A stretch of DNA of 43,361 nucleotides, from the NCBI GenBank assembly GCA_002327525.1, contig DCWG01000079.1, positions 266 to 43,626 on the forward strand, in the 5' to 3' direction. Source of the stretch: Gammaproteobacteria bacterium UBA2168 (GTDB lineage: Bacteria > Pseudomonadota > Gammaproteobacteria > Pseudomonadales > Azotimanducaceae). The position numbers and the translations under genes are program-made. This document shows positions 36,454 through 43,361 of this stretch, in pieces (the stretch's first letter is position 1; each line of letters begins with the position of its first letter). Under the pieces are notes generated by a model. The model ran no database searches, had not been told where the DNA came from, and saw only the letters and a program-made list of their open reading frames with translations.

Positions 36454-36927
36454 ATGGCCGTCCCGATGACCTTAGAAGGCGAGGCCGCACTGCGCGAGGA
36501 GCTGCAGCGGCGCAAGTCCGTGCTGCGCCCGGAGATTACACAGGCCATCGCGGATGCACGCGAACATGGAGATCTCAAGGAAAACGCGGAATACCATGCC
36601 GCTCGGGAACAACAGGGGTTCAACGAGGGCCGCATTCGGGAGATCGAGGGCAAACTCTCGGATTCGCAGGTTATCGACGTAACCAGAATCCCGGCCGGTG
36701 AAAAGGTGATCTTCGGTGTCACCGTGACCGTCATCGATGCGGAAAGCGCAGATGAGACCCGTTACAAGATCGTCGGTGAAGACGAAGCGGATCTCAAACA
36801 AGGCAAGATCTCGGTAATGTCCCCCATCGCACGCGCACTGATCGGCAAATCAGTGGGTGATATTGCGGTGGTGCAGGCGCCGGGCGGTGAGGTCGAATAC
36901 GAGATCAATGCCGTGGAGCATATCTGA
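36454..36927 (+). CDS. greA: transcription elongation factor GreA
   Basis: A 157-residue GreA, which makes backtracked RNA polymerase cut its transcript. The coiled coil contains [57 protein letters not shown] in outline, with the tip residues D and E in GDLKENAEY. The C-terminal FKBP-like part ends with [18 protein letters not shown] 36454 gives MAVPMTLEG, matching E. coli MQAIPMTL. It lies 54 bases after carB, as in relatives. Confidence 0.97.
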   Translation: MAVPMTLEGEAALREELQRRKSVLRPEITQAIADAREHGDLKENAEYHAAREQQGFNEGRIREIEGKLSDSQVIDVTRIPAGEKVIFGVTVTVIDAESADETRYKIVGEDEADLKQGKISVMSPIARALIGKSVGDIAVVQAPGGEVEYEINAVEHI

Positions 36928-36965
36928 TCACGAAGGCTCCCGGCGTGCCGACCAGGTTGGGGGCA

Positions 36966-37274
36966 CTAGCGCGATCCTGCGCGATGCAGGTTCGACAGCC
37001 TGGGGTCAGCCTCGGGATTGGCCCTGTAGATCACCACGATCTTACCGATCTTCTGCACGATCTCCGCGCTGCAGGCATTGGCGAGAGCCTTGATGTGCTC
37101 TGTGCGTTCCTCCCGCGAAGGGGTATGCAGCCGCACCTTGATCAATTCGTGGTCTGTGAGTGCCCGGTGGGTTTCCTTGACGAGCGCATCGCTCACGCCC
37201 TGGTCCCCGACGCTGACGATGGCGTCGAGGTGGTGCGCGATCTGGCGTAGCTGTTTCTTCAGTCGGTTTTCCAT
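36966..37274 (-). CDS. yhbY: CRM-domain RNA-binding protein YhbY
   Basis: A 102-residue protein with the CRM (KH-like) fold: KKQLRQIAHHLDAIVSVGDQGVSDALVKETHRALTDHELIKVRL in outline and a GxxG-type VGDQG loop. The end QKIGKIVVIYRANPEADPRL is diagnostic. YhbY is associated with the 50S ribosomal subunit. It converges with greA and lies opposite to rlmE, as in E. coli. Confidence 0.93.
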   Translation of the reverse strand: MENRLKKQLRQIAHHLDAIVSVGDQGVSDALVKETHRALTDHELIKVRLHTPSREERTEHIKALANACSAEIVQKIGKIVVIYRANPEADPRLSNLHRAGSR

Positions 37275-37435
37275 GGCGGCGACACCATACAGATGCCCGG
37301 GGTCAAGTGCGAGGTTCTACGCCCGCTGCTCTGATGAATCTGGTGTCCGCCGTCTTCAGGCGAGTCGTCGAGGGCCTTACACTGTGATCGTGGCTTTGTG
37401 AACATGGCACAGAAGAGCGGGCGGAGCCCCACGCG

Positions 37436-37800
37436 ATGAACGACCCATTTGCGTCTGACATTTCGATCGCGTGGTACCGCAGTCCCATCGATGATGCGAA
37501 GCTCTCATGCTTGTTGCAGCGTAGCAATCTGCGTGGGGCACTGCAGACCCTGTGCCATCTGGGCTGGTTTTTCTTCACCGGTCTATTGACTTACCAGGTG
37601 TTCCTTGAGATGGATAGCGGCAACTTGCCGTGGAGCAGCGTGCCGCTGCTCATCGCGGTGCTGTTCCTGCACGGGACCATGGGACCGTGCGGCTTGCCTG
37701 ATCAAGTAATCGCCGCTGCCGGGATCGGCCGGTTTGTGGTTGGCGTCTTCAGCGGAGTTGTCTCATGTGTTCTATGCGTGGGCGTTCTCTGAAGTGGTCA
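37436..37800 (+). pseudogene. fatty acid desaturase-like N-terminal fragment
   Basis: The ORF encodes 118 residues. ISIAWYRSPIDDAKLSCLLQRSNLRGALQTLCHLGWFFF in outline resembles the opening of membrane fatty-acid desaturases; two hydrophobic helices and VLFLHGTMGPCGL follow. In place of the expected first histidine box, the frame runs into a different hydrophobic stretch and stops at 37790-37792. In the next frame, from about 37734, AELSHVFYAWAFS resembles HELSHGTVF plus the following helix, so a frameshift and deletions are likely. The other His boxes are absent. The remainder of the interval to rlmE shows nothing. Confidence 0.6.
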
Positions 37801-37941
37801 TTGTTGCAAAACCACGCCGCAGGATGAATGTTTCAAGAGCAGAACAACGGCTCTCACACAATGCTGCAGCCCGACTTGCTGGTCACGCAACGATCGCTCA
37901 GGCCACTTTTCATCCTGTTCGCGCCCGGATAGGGTGCGGGC

Positions 37942-38577
37942 ATGCCTAAGCGCAGCAAATCCAGCCAGCGCTGGCTCGATCGTCAGCGCAAGGACTACTT
38001 CGCCAGGTCGGCCCGAGAGAAGGGCCATGGCTCGCGCGCGCACTACAAACTGGAGGAGCTCGACCGCCGGTTTCGGCTTCTGCGCGGCAACATGGTGGTT
38101 CTGGAGCTGGGTGCCGCGCCCGGTGGGTGGACGCTCTATCTGGAGCAGAAGGTGGCGAAGGTCATTGCCGTAGATCCGCTGCCGGTGGCCGCTGGAGCGG
38201 GTACAGTCGTGCTGGAAGGCAGACTGGGAGAGGCACAACTCGACAAAGAACTTGTTCAATTGCTGAAAGGGTTGGCTGCGGATGCCAGAAAGCGGCCTCT
38301 GGACCTTGTTTTGTCGGATATGGCCCCCAATATCTCAGGTATCCGGACGGCGGATCAGGCGCGCTCCATGGAGTTGGTGGAAATGACGACTGAAATGGCG
38401 TTCGAATGGCTGAAACCCGGCGCTACGATGCTGGTCAAAGTATTTCAAGGTGAAGGCGTCGATGCGTGGTTGGCCGGTGTACGCAAATCCTTCGCGAAGG
38501 TGAGCCTGGTGAAGCCCCGGGCCTCGCGGTCGGAATCGCGTGAGGTGTATGCCGTGGCCACCGGCTTTCGGCCCTGA
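37942..38577 (+). CDS. rlmE: 23S rRNA 2'-O-ribose methyltransferase RlmE (FtsJ)
   Basis: A 211-residue SAM-dependent enzyme modifying U2552 of 23S rRNA. The N-terminal basic part leads to HGSRAHYKLEELD, supplying the first catalytic Lys. VLELGAAPGGWTLYL is the SAM loop, LVLSDMAPN has the catalytic Asp, MLVKVFQGEG the second Lys and SRSESREVY the Glu of the K-D-K-E tetrad. It precedes ftsH, as in most gammaproteobacteria. A heat-shock promoter was not recognised upstream. Confidence 0.96.
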   Translation: MPKRSKSSQRWLDRQRKDYFARSAREKGHGSRAHYKLEELDRRFRLLRGNMVVLELGAAPGGWTLYLEQKVAKVIAVDPLPVAAGAGTVVLEGRLGEAQLDKELVQLLKGLAADARKRPLDLVLSDMAPNISGIRTADQARSMELVEMTTEMAFEWLKPGATMLVKVFQGEGVDAWLAGVRKSFAKVSLVKPRASRSESREVYAVATGFRP

Positions 38578-38756
38578 AGGGAGTCTGGCCGCGATTGCGC
38601 GGATTTTCCTTTCGGGGGCCCCGGGTGTAGGCTTCAAAGTTCCGGTGGTAGTGCCGGATTTCGGCGTGGCAAAGGATGCGACGCACAACGCTGGAGACCG
38701 CTGTATTTGCGGGCTTTGGCAGAAACACGGACGCTACGGGTACAGAGGTAATGCAC

Positions 38757-40655
38757 GTGTCAGATATGGGTAAGAATCTGCTGCTGTGGCTGGTCATCGC
38801 TGCAGTGCTGTTGACCGTGTTCAACAATTTCAACGTGCGCCAGGAGCCGGAGACGATGAGCTACTCAGAGTTCATCCAGGAAGTGCGCATGGACCAGGTC
38901 GCCAGGGTGGAAATCGAGGGGCAGATCATCCATGGCACACGCGATTCGGGTGTTGAATTCCAGGTAGTGCGGCCGGACGTGAACGACCAGAAGCTTCTGG
39001 ACGACCTCTACAATCACGGCGTCGAAATCGTCGGCAAGGAGCCGGAGAAACAGAGTTTCTGGTCGCAGTTGCTGATTGCGAGCTTCCCGATACTCATCAT
39101 CATCGCCGTGTTCATGCTGTTCATGCGCCAGATGCAGGGCGGTGGTGGAGGGCGCGGTGGACCGATGGCATTCGGTAAGAGCAAGGCGCGTCTGCTCTCG
39201 GAAGACCAGATCAAAACCACCTTCGCTGACGTGGCGGGGGTAGACGAGGCCAAGGAAGATGTGCAGGAACTGGTGGAGTTTCTGAGCGACCCAGGCAAAT
39301 TTCAGCGCCTTGGCGGGCGTATCCCGCGCGGTATATTGATGGTGGGCCAGCCGGGTACCGGTAAGACGCTGCTCGCGAGGGCCATCGCCGGAGAGGCCAA
39401 GGTGCCTTTCTTCTCGATCTCGGGCTCCGACTTCGTCGAAATGTTCGTCGGTGTCGGTGCCTCTCGCGTTCGTGACATGTTCGAGCAGGCCAAGAAGCAG
39501 GCGCCCTGCATCATCTTCATCGACGAAATCGATGCGGTGGGACGTCACCGCGGTGCGGGACTCGGAGGCGGCCACGATGAACGTGAGCAGACGCTCAACC
39601 AGCTGCTGGTGGAAATGGATGGCTTCGAGCCGAACGACGGGATCATCGTCATCGCGGCCACCAACCGTCCCGATGTACTCGATCCGGCCTTGCTGCGTCC
39701 GGGACGCTTCGACCGTCAGGTGGTGGTGAGCTTGCCGGACATCCGCGGCCGTGAGCAGATTCTGAAAGTACACATGCGCAAGGTGCCGGTGTCGGACAAC
39801 GTCGATGCGAGCATCATCGCACGCGGTACGCCGGGCTTCTCGGGTGCGGATCTCGCCAACTTGGTCAACGAAGCGGCGCTGTTTGCCGCACGAAGCGGCA
39901 AACGCCTGGTCGAGATGGACGAATTCGAGAAAGCCAAGGACAAGATCATGATGGGCGCCGAGCGCAAATCCATGGTCATGTCGGATGACGAGAAGCGCAA
40001 TACGGCGTATCACGAGGCGGGGCACGCCATCGTCGGTAACCTCATGCCGGGACACGACCCGGTGTACAAAGTCACCATCATCCCGCGGGGCCGGGCGCTT
40101 GGTGTGACCATGTTTCTGCCGGAGGAGGACCGTTACAGCCTGAGCCGGCAGAACATCCGAAGCCAGATCTGCAGTCTGTTCGGGGGCCGAATCGCGGAGG
40201 AGATGATCCTTGGCGAAGAATATGTGACCACCGGCGCAGCCAACGATATCGAGCGCGCGACGCAACTGGCGCGCAACATGGTGACCAAGTGGGGCCTGTC
40301 CGAGAAGATGGGACCGCTGATGTACGACGAGGACGACGGCGAAGTGTTTCTTGGCATGTCCGCAGGCGCGAAACCCAAACCGCACGCGCCGGAGACGGCC
40401 AAGGGCATCGACGATGAGGTACGCAACATCATCGACACCTGCTATGGGCACGCGGAACAGTTGCTGCGAGACAACGAGGACAAGCTGCACACCATGGCCG
40501 ACGCACTGGTCGAGTACGAAACCCTCTCGCCGGAGCAGATCGACGACATCATGGCGGGTGCCAAGCCACGGGAGCCAACCGATCCCACACGGCCACCGGC
40601 ATCACCACCGGAGTCGGAAGAATCTCCCATCGGTGGACCTGCGGAGGAATCCTGA
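38757..40655 (+). CDS. ftsH: ATP-dependent zinc metalloprotease FtsH
   Basis: GTG 38757 is chosen because AGAGG sits eight bases upstream; ATG 38766 (MGKNLLLW, matching E. coli) has no ribosome site, and ATG 38751 is too close to it. There are two membrane segments ([16 protein letters not shown] and [18 protein letters not shown]) flanking a periplasmic part. Walker A is GQPGTGKT at about 197-204, Walker [13 protein letters not shown], the second-region [18 protein letters not shown], and zinc-binding HEAGH at 419-423. The C-terminal tail is rich in Pro and Glu. It removes membrane and regulatory proteins, including sigma-32 in E. coli. Confidence 0.97.
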   Translation: MSDMGKNLLLWLVIAAVLLTVFNNFNVRQEPETMSYSEFIQEVRMDQVARVEIEGQIIHGTRDSGVEFQVVRPDVNDQKLLDDLYNHGVEIVGKEPEKQSFWSQLLIASFPILIIIAVFMLFMRQMQGGGGGRGGPMAFGKSKARLLSEDQIKTTFADVAGVDEAKEDVQELVEFLSDPGKFQRLGGRIPRGILMVGQPGTGKTLLARAIAGEAKVPFFSISGSDFVEMFVGVGASRVRDMFEQAKKQAPCIIFIDEIDAVGRHRGAGLGGGHDEREQTLNQLLVEMDGFEPNDGIIVIAATNRPDVLDPALLRPGRFDRQVVVSLPDIRGREQILKVHMRKVPVSDNVDASIIARGTPGFSGADLANLVNEAALFAARSGKRLVEMDEFEKAKDKIMMGAERKSMVMSDDEKRNTAYHEAGHAIVGNLMPGHDPVYKVTIIPRGRALGVTMFLPEEDRYSLSRQNIRSQICSLFGGRIAEEMILGEEYVTTGAANDIERATQLARNMVTKWGLSEKMGPLMYDEDDGEVFLGMSAGAKPKPHAPETAKGIDDEVRNIIDTCYGHAEQLLRDNEDKLHTMADALVEYETLSPEQIDDIMAGAKPREPTDPTRPPASPPESEESPIGGPAEES

Positions 40656-40701
40656 TACCGTCGATCCGTAAGGTGCGGACACGAGTGCACGGGCATCGGA
40701 C

Positions 40702-42036
40702 GTGAGCCGACGCTACTTCGGGACCGACGGCATCCGCGGGCGCGTGGGCCAGCACCCGATCACTCCAGAGTTCTGTCTACGTCTGGGTTGGGCAGTCGGT
40801 AAGGTCTTCAGCAAACACGGCCATGCTCACGTGCTGATCGGCAAGGACACTCGCATCTCCGGTTACATGCTGGAATCCGTGCTGGAATCGGGGCTTGCCT
40901 CTGCGGGTGCCGACGTGAGCCTCACGGGCCCCATGCCGACGCCGGCCATCGCCTATCTGACACGCACGCTTCGAGCCGATGCGGGCATCGTGATCAGTGC
41001 CTCGCACAATCCCTACTTCGACAATGGCATCAAGTTCTTTGACGGCCGCGGGAACAAGCTGCCGGACGAGGTCGAACTCGAGATCGAAGCACAGCTCGAT
41101 CTGGATGCCGTGTGTGTGGATTCGGATCAACTCGGCCGCGCATATCGCGTTCCTTACGCAGAAGGGCGCTACATAGAGTTCTGCAAGGCTTCGGTCAGTC
41201 GCGGTTTTCGCCTGCGTGGTTTGTCCATCGTGCTCGACTGCGCGCACGGGGCTACCTATCACGTGGCACCCTCCGTATTCGAGGAACTCGGTGCAGAGGT
41301 ATCCGTTATCGGGGTCGAGCCGGATGGGGTGAACATCAACCGGGACTGCGGCTCGACACATCCGGCGGCACTCATGCAGGCGGTGCGTGATGCGGGTGCC
41401 GATCTCGGCATTGCCTTCGATGGAGATGGCGATCGCGTGGTCATGGTGGATCATACAGGCGAGGTCGTGGACGGCGACGAATTGTTGTTTCTGATTGCTT
41501 CTCATCGGGCGAAAACGGGCGCGCTGAGGGGTGGGGTGGTCGGCACGGTGATGAGTAATTTTGGGCTGGAGCGTGCGTTCGCCGGGTTGGACATCGATTT
41601 CTACCGGGCCGCGGTTGGTGACCGCCATGTCCTGGAGGCCCTCTGGAAGCGAGGCTGGGAGCTCGGGGGGGAGGGATCCGGACACATCCTCTGTCTCGAT
41701 CTCACGACGACGGGCGATGCGATCATCGCCGCGCTACAGGCGCTGGTGCCGATCATGGAATCGGACAGCGGGCTACACGAATTGAAGCAGGGTATGGCCA
41801 AACTGGCGCAGACCATGATCAACGTACAGTGCGATCGGCCGGCCGAGGTAGCGGATTCGGGGCCGGTTACCGCTGAGGTGAAGCGCCAGGCAACGGTTCT
41901 CGGTGACCGGGGTAGAATTCTGCTACGCCCTTCCGGGACAGAGCCGGTCGTGCGGGTGATGGTGGAAGGGGAGGACGCATCGATAGTGGAGAAAATCGCG
42001 GGCGAACTCGCGTCGGTCGTCAACGACGCCGTGTGA
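40702..42036 (+). CDS. glmM: phosphoglucosamine mutase
   Basis: Start GTG 40702 gives a 444-residue enzyme that turns glucosamine-6-phosphate into glucosamine-1-phosphate for cell-wall and LPS precursors. The active-site phosphoserine is S101 in [10 protein letters not shown], the metal loop is DGDGDR (240-245), the sugar site GGEGSGH (322-328), and the phosphate loop RPSGTEP is near 415. The upstream gap of 46 bases after ftsH leaves no room for folP, which usually sits here. Confidence 0.97.
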   Translation: MSRRYFGTDGIRGRVGQHPITPEFCLRLGWAVGKVFSKHGHAHVLIGKDTRISGYMLESVLESGLASAGADVSLTGPMPTPAIAYLTRTLRADAGIVISASHNPYFDNGIKFFDGRGNKLPDEVELEIEAQLDLDAVCVDSDQLGRAYRVPYAEGRYIEFCKASVSRGFRLRGLSIVLDCAHGATYHVAPSVFEELGAEVSVIGVEPDGVNINRDCGSTHPAALMQAVRDAGADLGIAFDGDGDRVVMVDHTGEVVDGDELLFLIASHRAKTGALRGGVVGTVMSNFGLERAFAGLDIDFYRAAVGDRHVLEALWKRGWELGGEGSGHILCLDLTTTGDAIIAALQALVPIMESDSGLHELKQGMAKLAQTMINVQCDRPAEVADSGPVTAEVKRQATVLGDRGRILLRPSGTEPVVRVMVEGEDASIVEKIAGELASVVNDAV

Positions 42037-42067
42037 TTGGGGCAGATTCACGCGCCCACGCGGGCCG

Positions 42068-42094
42068 TTGTATGCAAGCCGGCGAGCGTATAAC
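42068..42094 (+). promoter_or_regulatory. candidate sigma-70 promoter upstream of tpiA
   Basis: TTGTAT (42068-42073) and TATAAC (42089-42094), spaced by 15 bases, a little short of the ideal 17. They lie 31 bases before the tpiA start. Confidence 0.35.
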
Positions 42095-42124
42095 ATTGCG
42101 CGCCCTTCCAAGAGGGGTGACAGC

Positions 42125-42910
42125 ATGGCTCGGGTAATACGCCGGGCCATGGTGGCCGCCAACTGGAAGATGAACGGCTCGAAAGCCCTGGTGGCGAGGT
42201 TTGCCAAGGCACTTGGTGAAGCGTCGTTGCCGGAAAGCGTGGATGTGATCGTGATGCCGCCGGTGGTTCTCTTGCCCGAACTGGTGGCAGGTCTCGTGGA
42301 CAGCGGAGCGGGCGCAGGCGCGCAGGATCTGCATGCGCAACCCTCGGGTGCATACACCGGCGAAATTGCCGGAGGAATGCTGAGCGAGGCGGGTGCGCGT
42401 TGGGTACTCACGGGCCATTCAGAACGGCGCCAATACAACGCTGAAAGCAACGACGAGGTGGCGACCAAATTCGCCGCCGCGCTGCGTGCCGATCTCACAC
42501 CGGTGCTGTGTGTCGGTGAGACGCTCGAAGAGCGGGATGCCGGCCGGGAAGAAGAGGTGGTTACCCGCCAGATTCGGGATGTGCTGAACATCGTGGACGT
42601 GCAGGATCTCGGCAAGGGCGTACTGGCCTATGAGCCGGTTTGGGCCATCGGTACGGGGCGCACGGCCAGTCCGGATCAGGCGCAGGCCATGCACGCACAC
42701 ATCCGCGCAGTGGTCGCGGAGGCCGATGAGTCCGTCGGGCAATGCATGCGCATCCTCTATGGGGGCAGCGTCAAGCCGGACAACGCGCTGGCATTGTTCG
42801 AGCAGGATGACATTGACGGTGGTCTGATCGGGGGCGCCGGACTTGAAATAGAGAGCTTTCTCTCCATCGTCGGGGCGGCGGGAGCCAGCGGCGCGGCGAA
42901 GGCGAAATAG
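42125..42910 (+). CDS. tpiA: triosephosphate isomerase
   Basis: ATG 42125, with GAGGGG eight bases upstream, gives 261 residues. The glycolytic enzyme interconverts dihydroxyacetone phosphate and glyceraldehyde-3-phosphate. Catalytic residues are K15 in AANWKMNG, H98 in TGHSERRQ and E170 in AYEPVWAIGTG, with flexible loop 6 following. The end YGGSVKPDNA, then GLIGGAGLEIESF, is the phosphate site. A longer frame from 42068 has no support. It sits between glmM and secG, a common order. Confidence 0.97.
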   Translation: MARVIRRAMVAANWKMNGSKALVARFAKALGEASLPESVDVIVMPPVVLLPELVAGLVDSGAGAGAQDLHAQPSGAYTGEIAGGMLSEAGARWVLTGHSERRQYNAESNDEVATKFAAALRADLTPVLCVGETLEERDAGREEEVVTRQIRDVLNIVDVQDLGKGVLAYEPVWAIGTGRTASPDQAQAMHAHIRAVVAEADESVGQCMRILYGGSVKPDNALALFEQDDIDGGLIGGAGLEIESFLSIVGAAGASGAAKAK

Positions 42911-42935
42911 AACGAGGAAAGCGGATAGTTGAGCT

Positions 42936-43325
42936 ATGACGACTTTTGAAACAGTAATGCTGATCCTGTTGGTGGTGGATGCGCTGGCGCTCGGTGGCCT
43001 GGTGCTGATACAGCAGGGTCGCGGGGCCGACGTGGGCGCGGCATTCGGCAGCGGTTCGTCCAACACGATGTTCGGCAGCGCGGGCAGCACTTCTTTTTTG
43101 ACCAAGATTACCACCTGGCTTGCGATTGGCTTTTTCGTGATTTCTTTCGGACTGGCCTACGCAGCGAAAGAACGAGCAGCAAGCGTTAGCGATCTCGGTA
43201 TCCCGAGCATTGCACCAGTGGAGCAGGCAGCGGACGACGCGCCGGATACGGCCGTGCCGGGTTCCGAGGCCGAACAGTTGACTGATCCAGAGGAAGGTGT
43301 AGATTCCGACATCCCCGACGTATGA
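42936..43325 (+). CDS. secG: preprotein translocase subunit SecG
   Basis: A 129-residue inner-membrane protein with two helices (TVMLILLVVDALALGGLVLI and WLAIGFFVISFGLAYAAK). Between them is the family loop GRGADVGAAFGSGSSNTMFGSAGSTSFLTK in outline. SecG assists SecYEG protein export. The C-terminal tail is acidic and Pro/Asp-rich, longer than the core. The tRNA-Leu gene that often follows is beyond the window end. Confidence 0.95.
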   Translation: MTTFETVMLILLVVDALALGGLVLIQQGRGADVGAAFGSGSSNTMFGSAGSTSFLTKITTWLAIGFFVISFGLAYAAKERAASVSDLGIPSIAPVEQAADDAPDTAVPGSEAEQLTDPEEGVDSDIPDV

Positions 43326-43359
43326 GCCTCCGGCTGAAGCCTCCGGTTGGAGCCTCCGG
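43325..43359. repeat. 13-bp direct repeats after secG
   Basis: AGCCTCCGG occurs at 43325, 43338 and 43351, each 13 bases apart, with intervening CTGA and TTGG. The array begins at the secG stop and continues to the end of the window. Its full length and purpose cannot be seen; CTCC-GGTT-GGAG could form a small hairpin. Confidence 0.55.
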
Positions 43360-43361
43360 TT

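Noticed and set aside
37275..37435. A regulatory RNA or gene between yhbY and the desaturase remnant
   Set aside because: No hairpin, promoter or open frame stood out.
38865..40490. A 541-residue antisense frame across ftsH
   Set aside because: The reverse of strongly coding ftsH; composition is His/Arg-rich noise without domains.
40777..41685. A 302-residue antisense frame opposite glmM
   Set aside because: Shadow of glmM, no recognisable motif.

Overview
The window is a stretch of GC-rich, gene-dense chromosome. It is most likely from a gammaproteobacterium. The right half has the classic gammaproteobacterial housekeeping order smpB, ratA, rnfH, bamE, recN, hrcA-grpE-dnaK-dnaJ, dapB-carA-carB-greA, yhbY, rlmE-ftsH-glmM-tpiA-secG. 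A dedicated hrcA upstream of grpE is seen in Xanthomonas/Xylella-like and several environmental lineages rather than in enterics. I cannot name genus or species. I see no phage, plasmid, insertion sequence or CRISPR array.

Left part (1-18.1 kb) is accessory and metabolic. It opens with the 3' end of a CoA-acylating aldehyde dehydrogenase overlapping an acyl-CoA synthetase, possibly a sulfoacetate pair (SauS/SauT-like). A small membrane methyltransferase, a decayed tRNA-Arg-like sequence, an ADP-ribosylglycohydrolase fused to beta-sandwich domains, an enolase-superfamily enzyme and an NTF2-like protein follow. A short-chain dehydrogenase stub precedes a tight three-gene operon of predicted exported proteins: a LamG/cytochrome c5 lipoprotein, a Tat-type FAD aldonolactone oxidase and a Tat-type PLP enzyme. 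A 14-bp perfect hairpin closes this operon. Next come a VOC/PPOX pair, metY plus a CoA-binding protein, and a minus-strand acyl-CoA block (enoyl-CoA hydratase, CaiB-type CoA transferase, SRPBCC protein, MarR regulator). About 450 bases without a firm gene, and a small broken-looking zinc-ribbon ORF, end this section.

Middle part (18.1-26 kb): a solitary lumazine-synthase-like gene, smpB, a sodium-dependent transporter, ratA-rnfH, a penicillin-acylase lipoprotein, bamE and recN. The conserved smpB/ratA/rnfH/bamE neighbourhood appears opened by two insertions, the transporter and the acylase.

Right part (26-43.4 kb): the heat-shock cluster has near-perfect sigma-32 promoters before grpE and before dnaK but no CIRCE operator. 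Then come lysine (dapB) and carbamoyl phosphate (carAB) synthesis, greA, yhbY, a wrecked fatty-acid desaturase, rlmE, ftsH, glmM (with folP absent from its usual place between ftsH and glmM), tpiA and secG. The window ends inside a 13-bp direct-repeat array.

The most interesting unexplained unit is the exported oxidase/PLP-enzyme/cytochrome operon at 7416-10947. Other notable points are the decayed tRNA-like element, the frame-broken zinc-ribbon ORF and the inverted repeat between smpB and the transporter.
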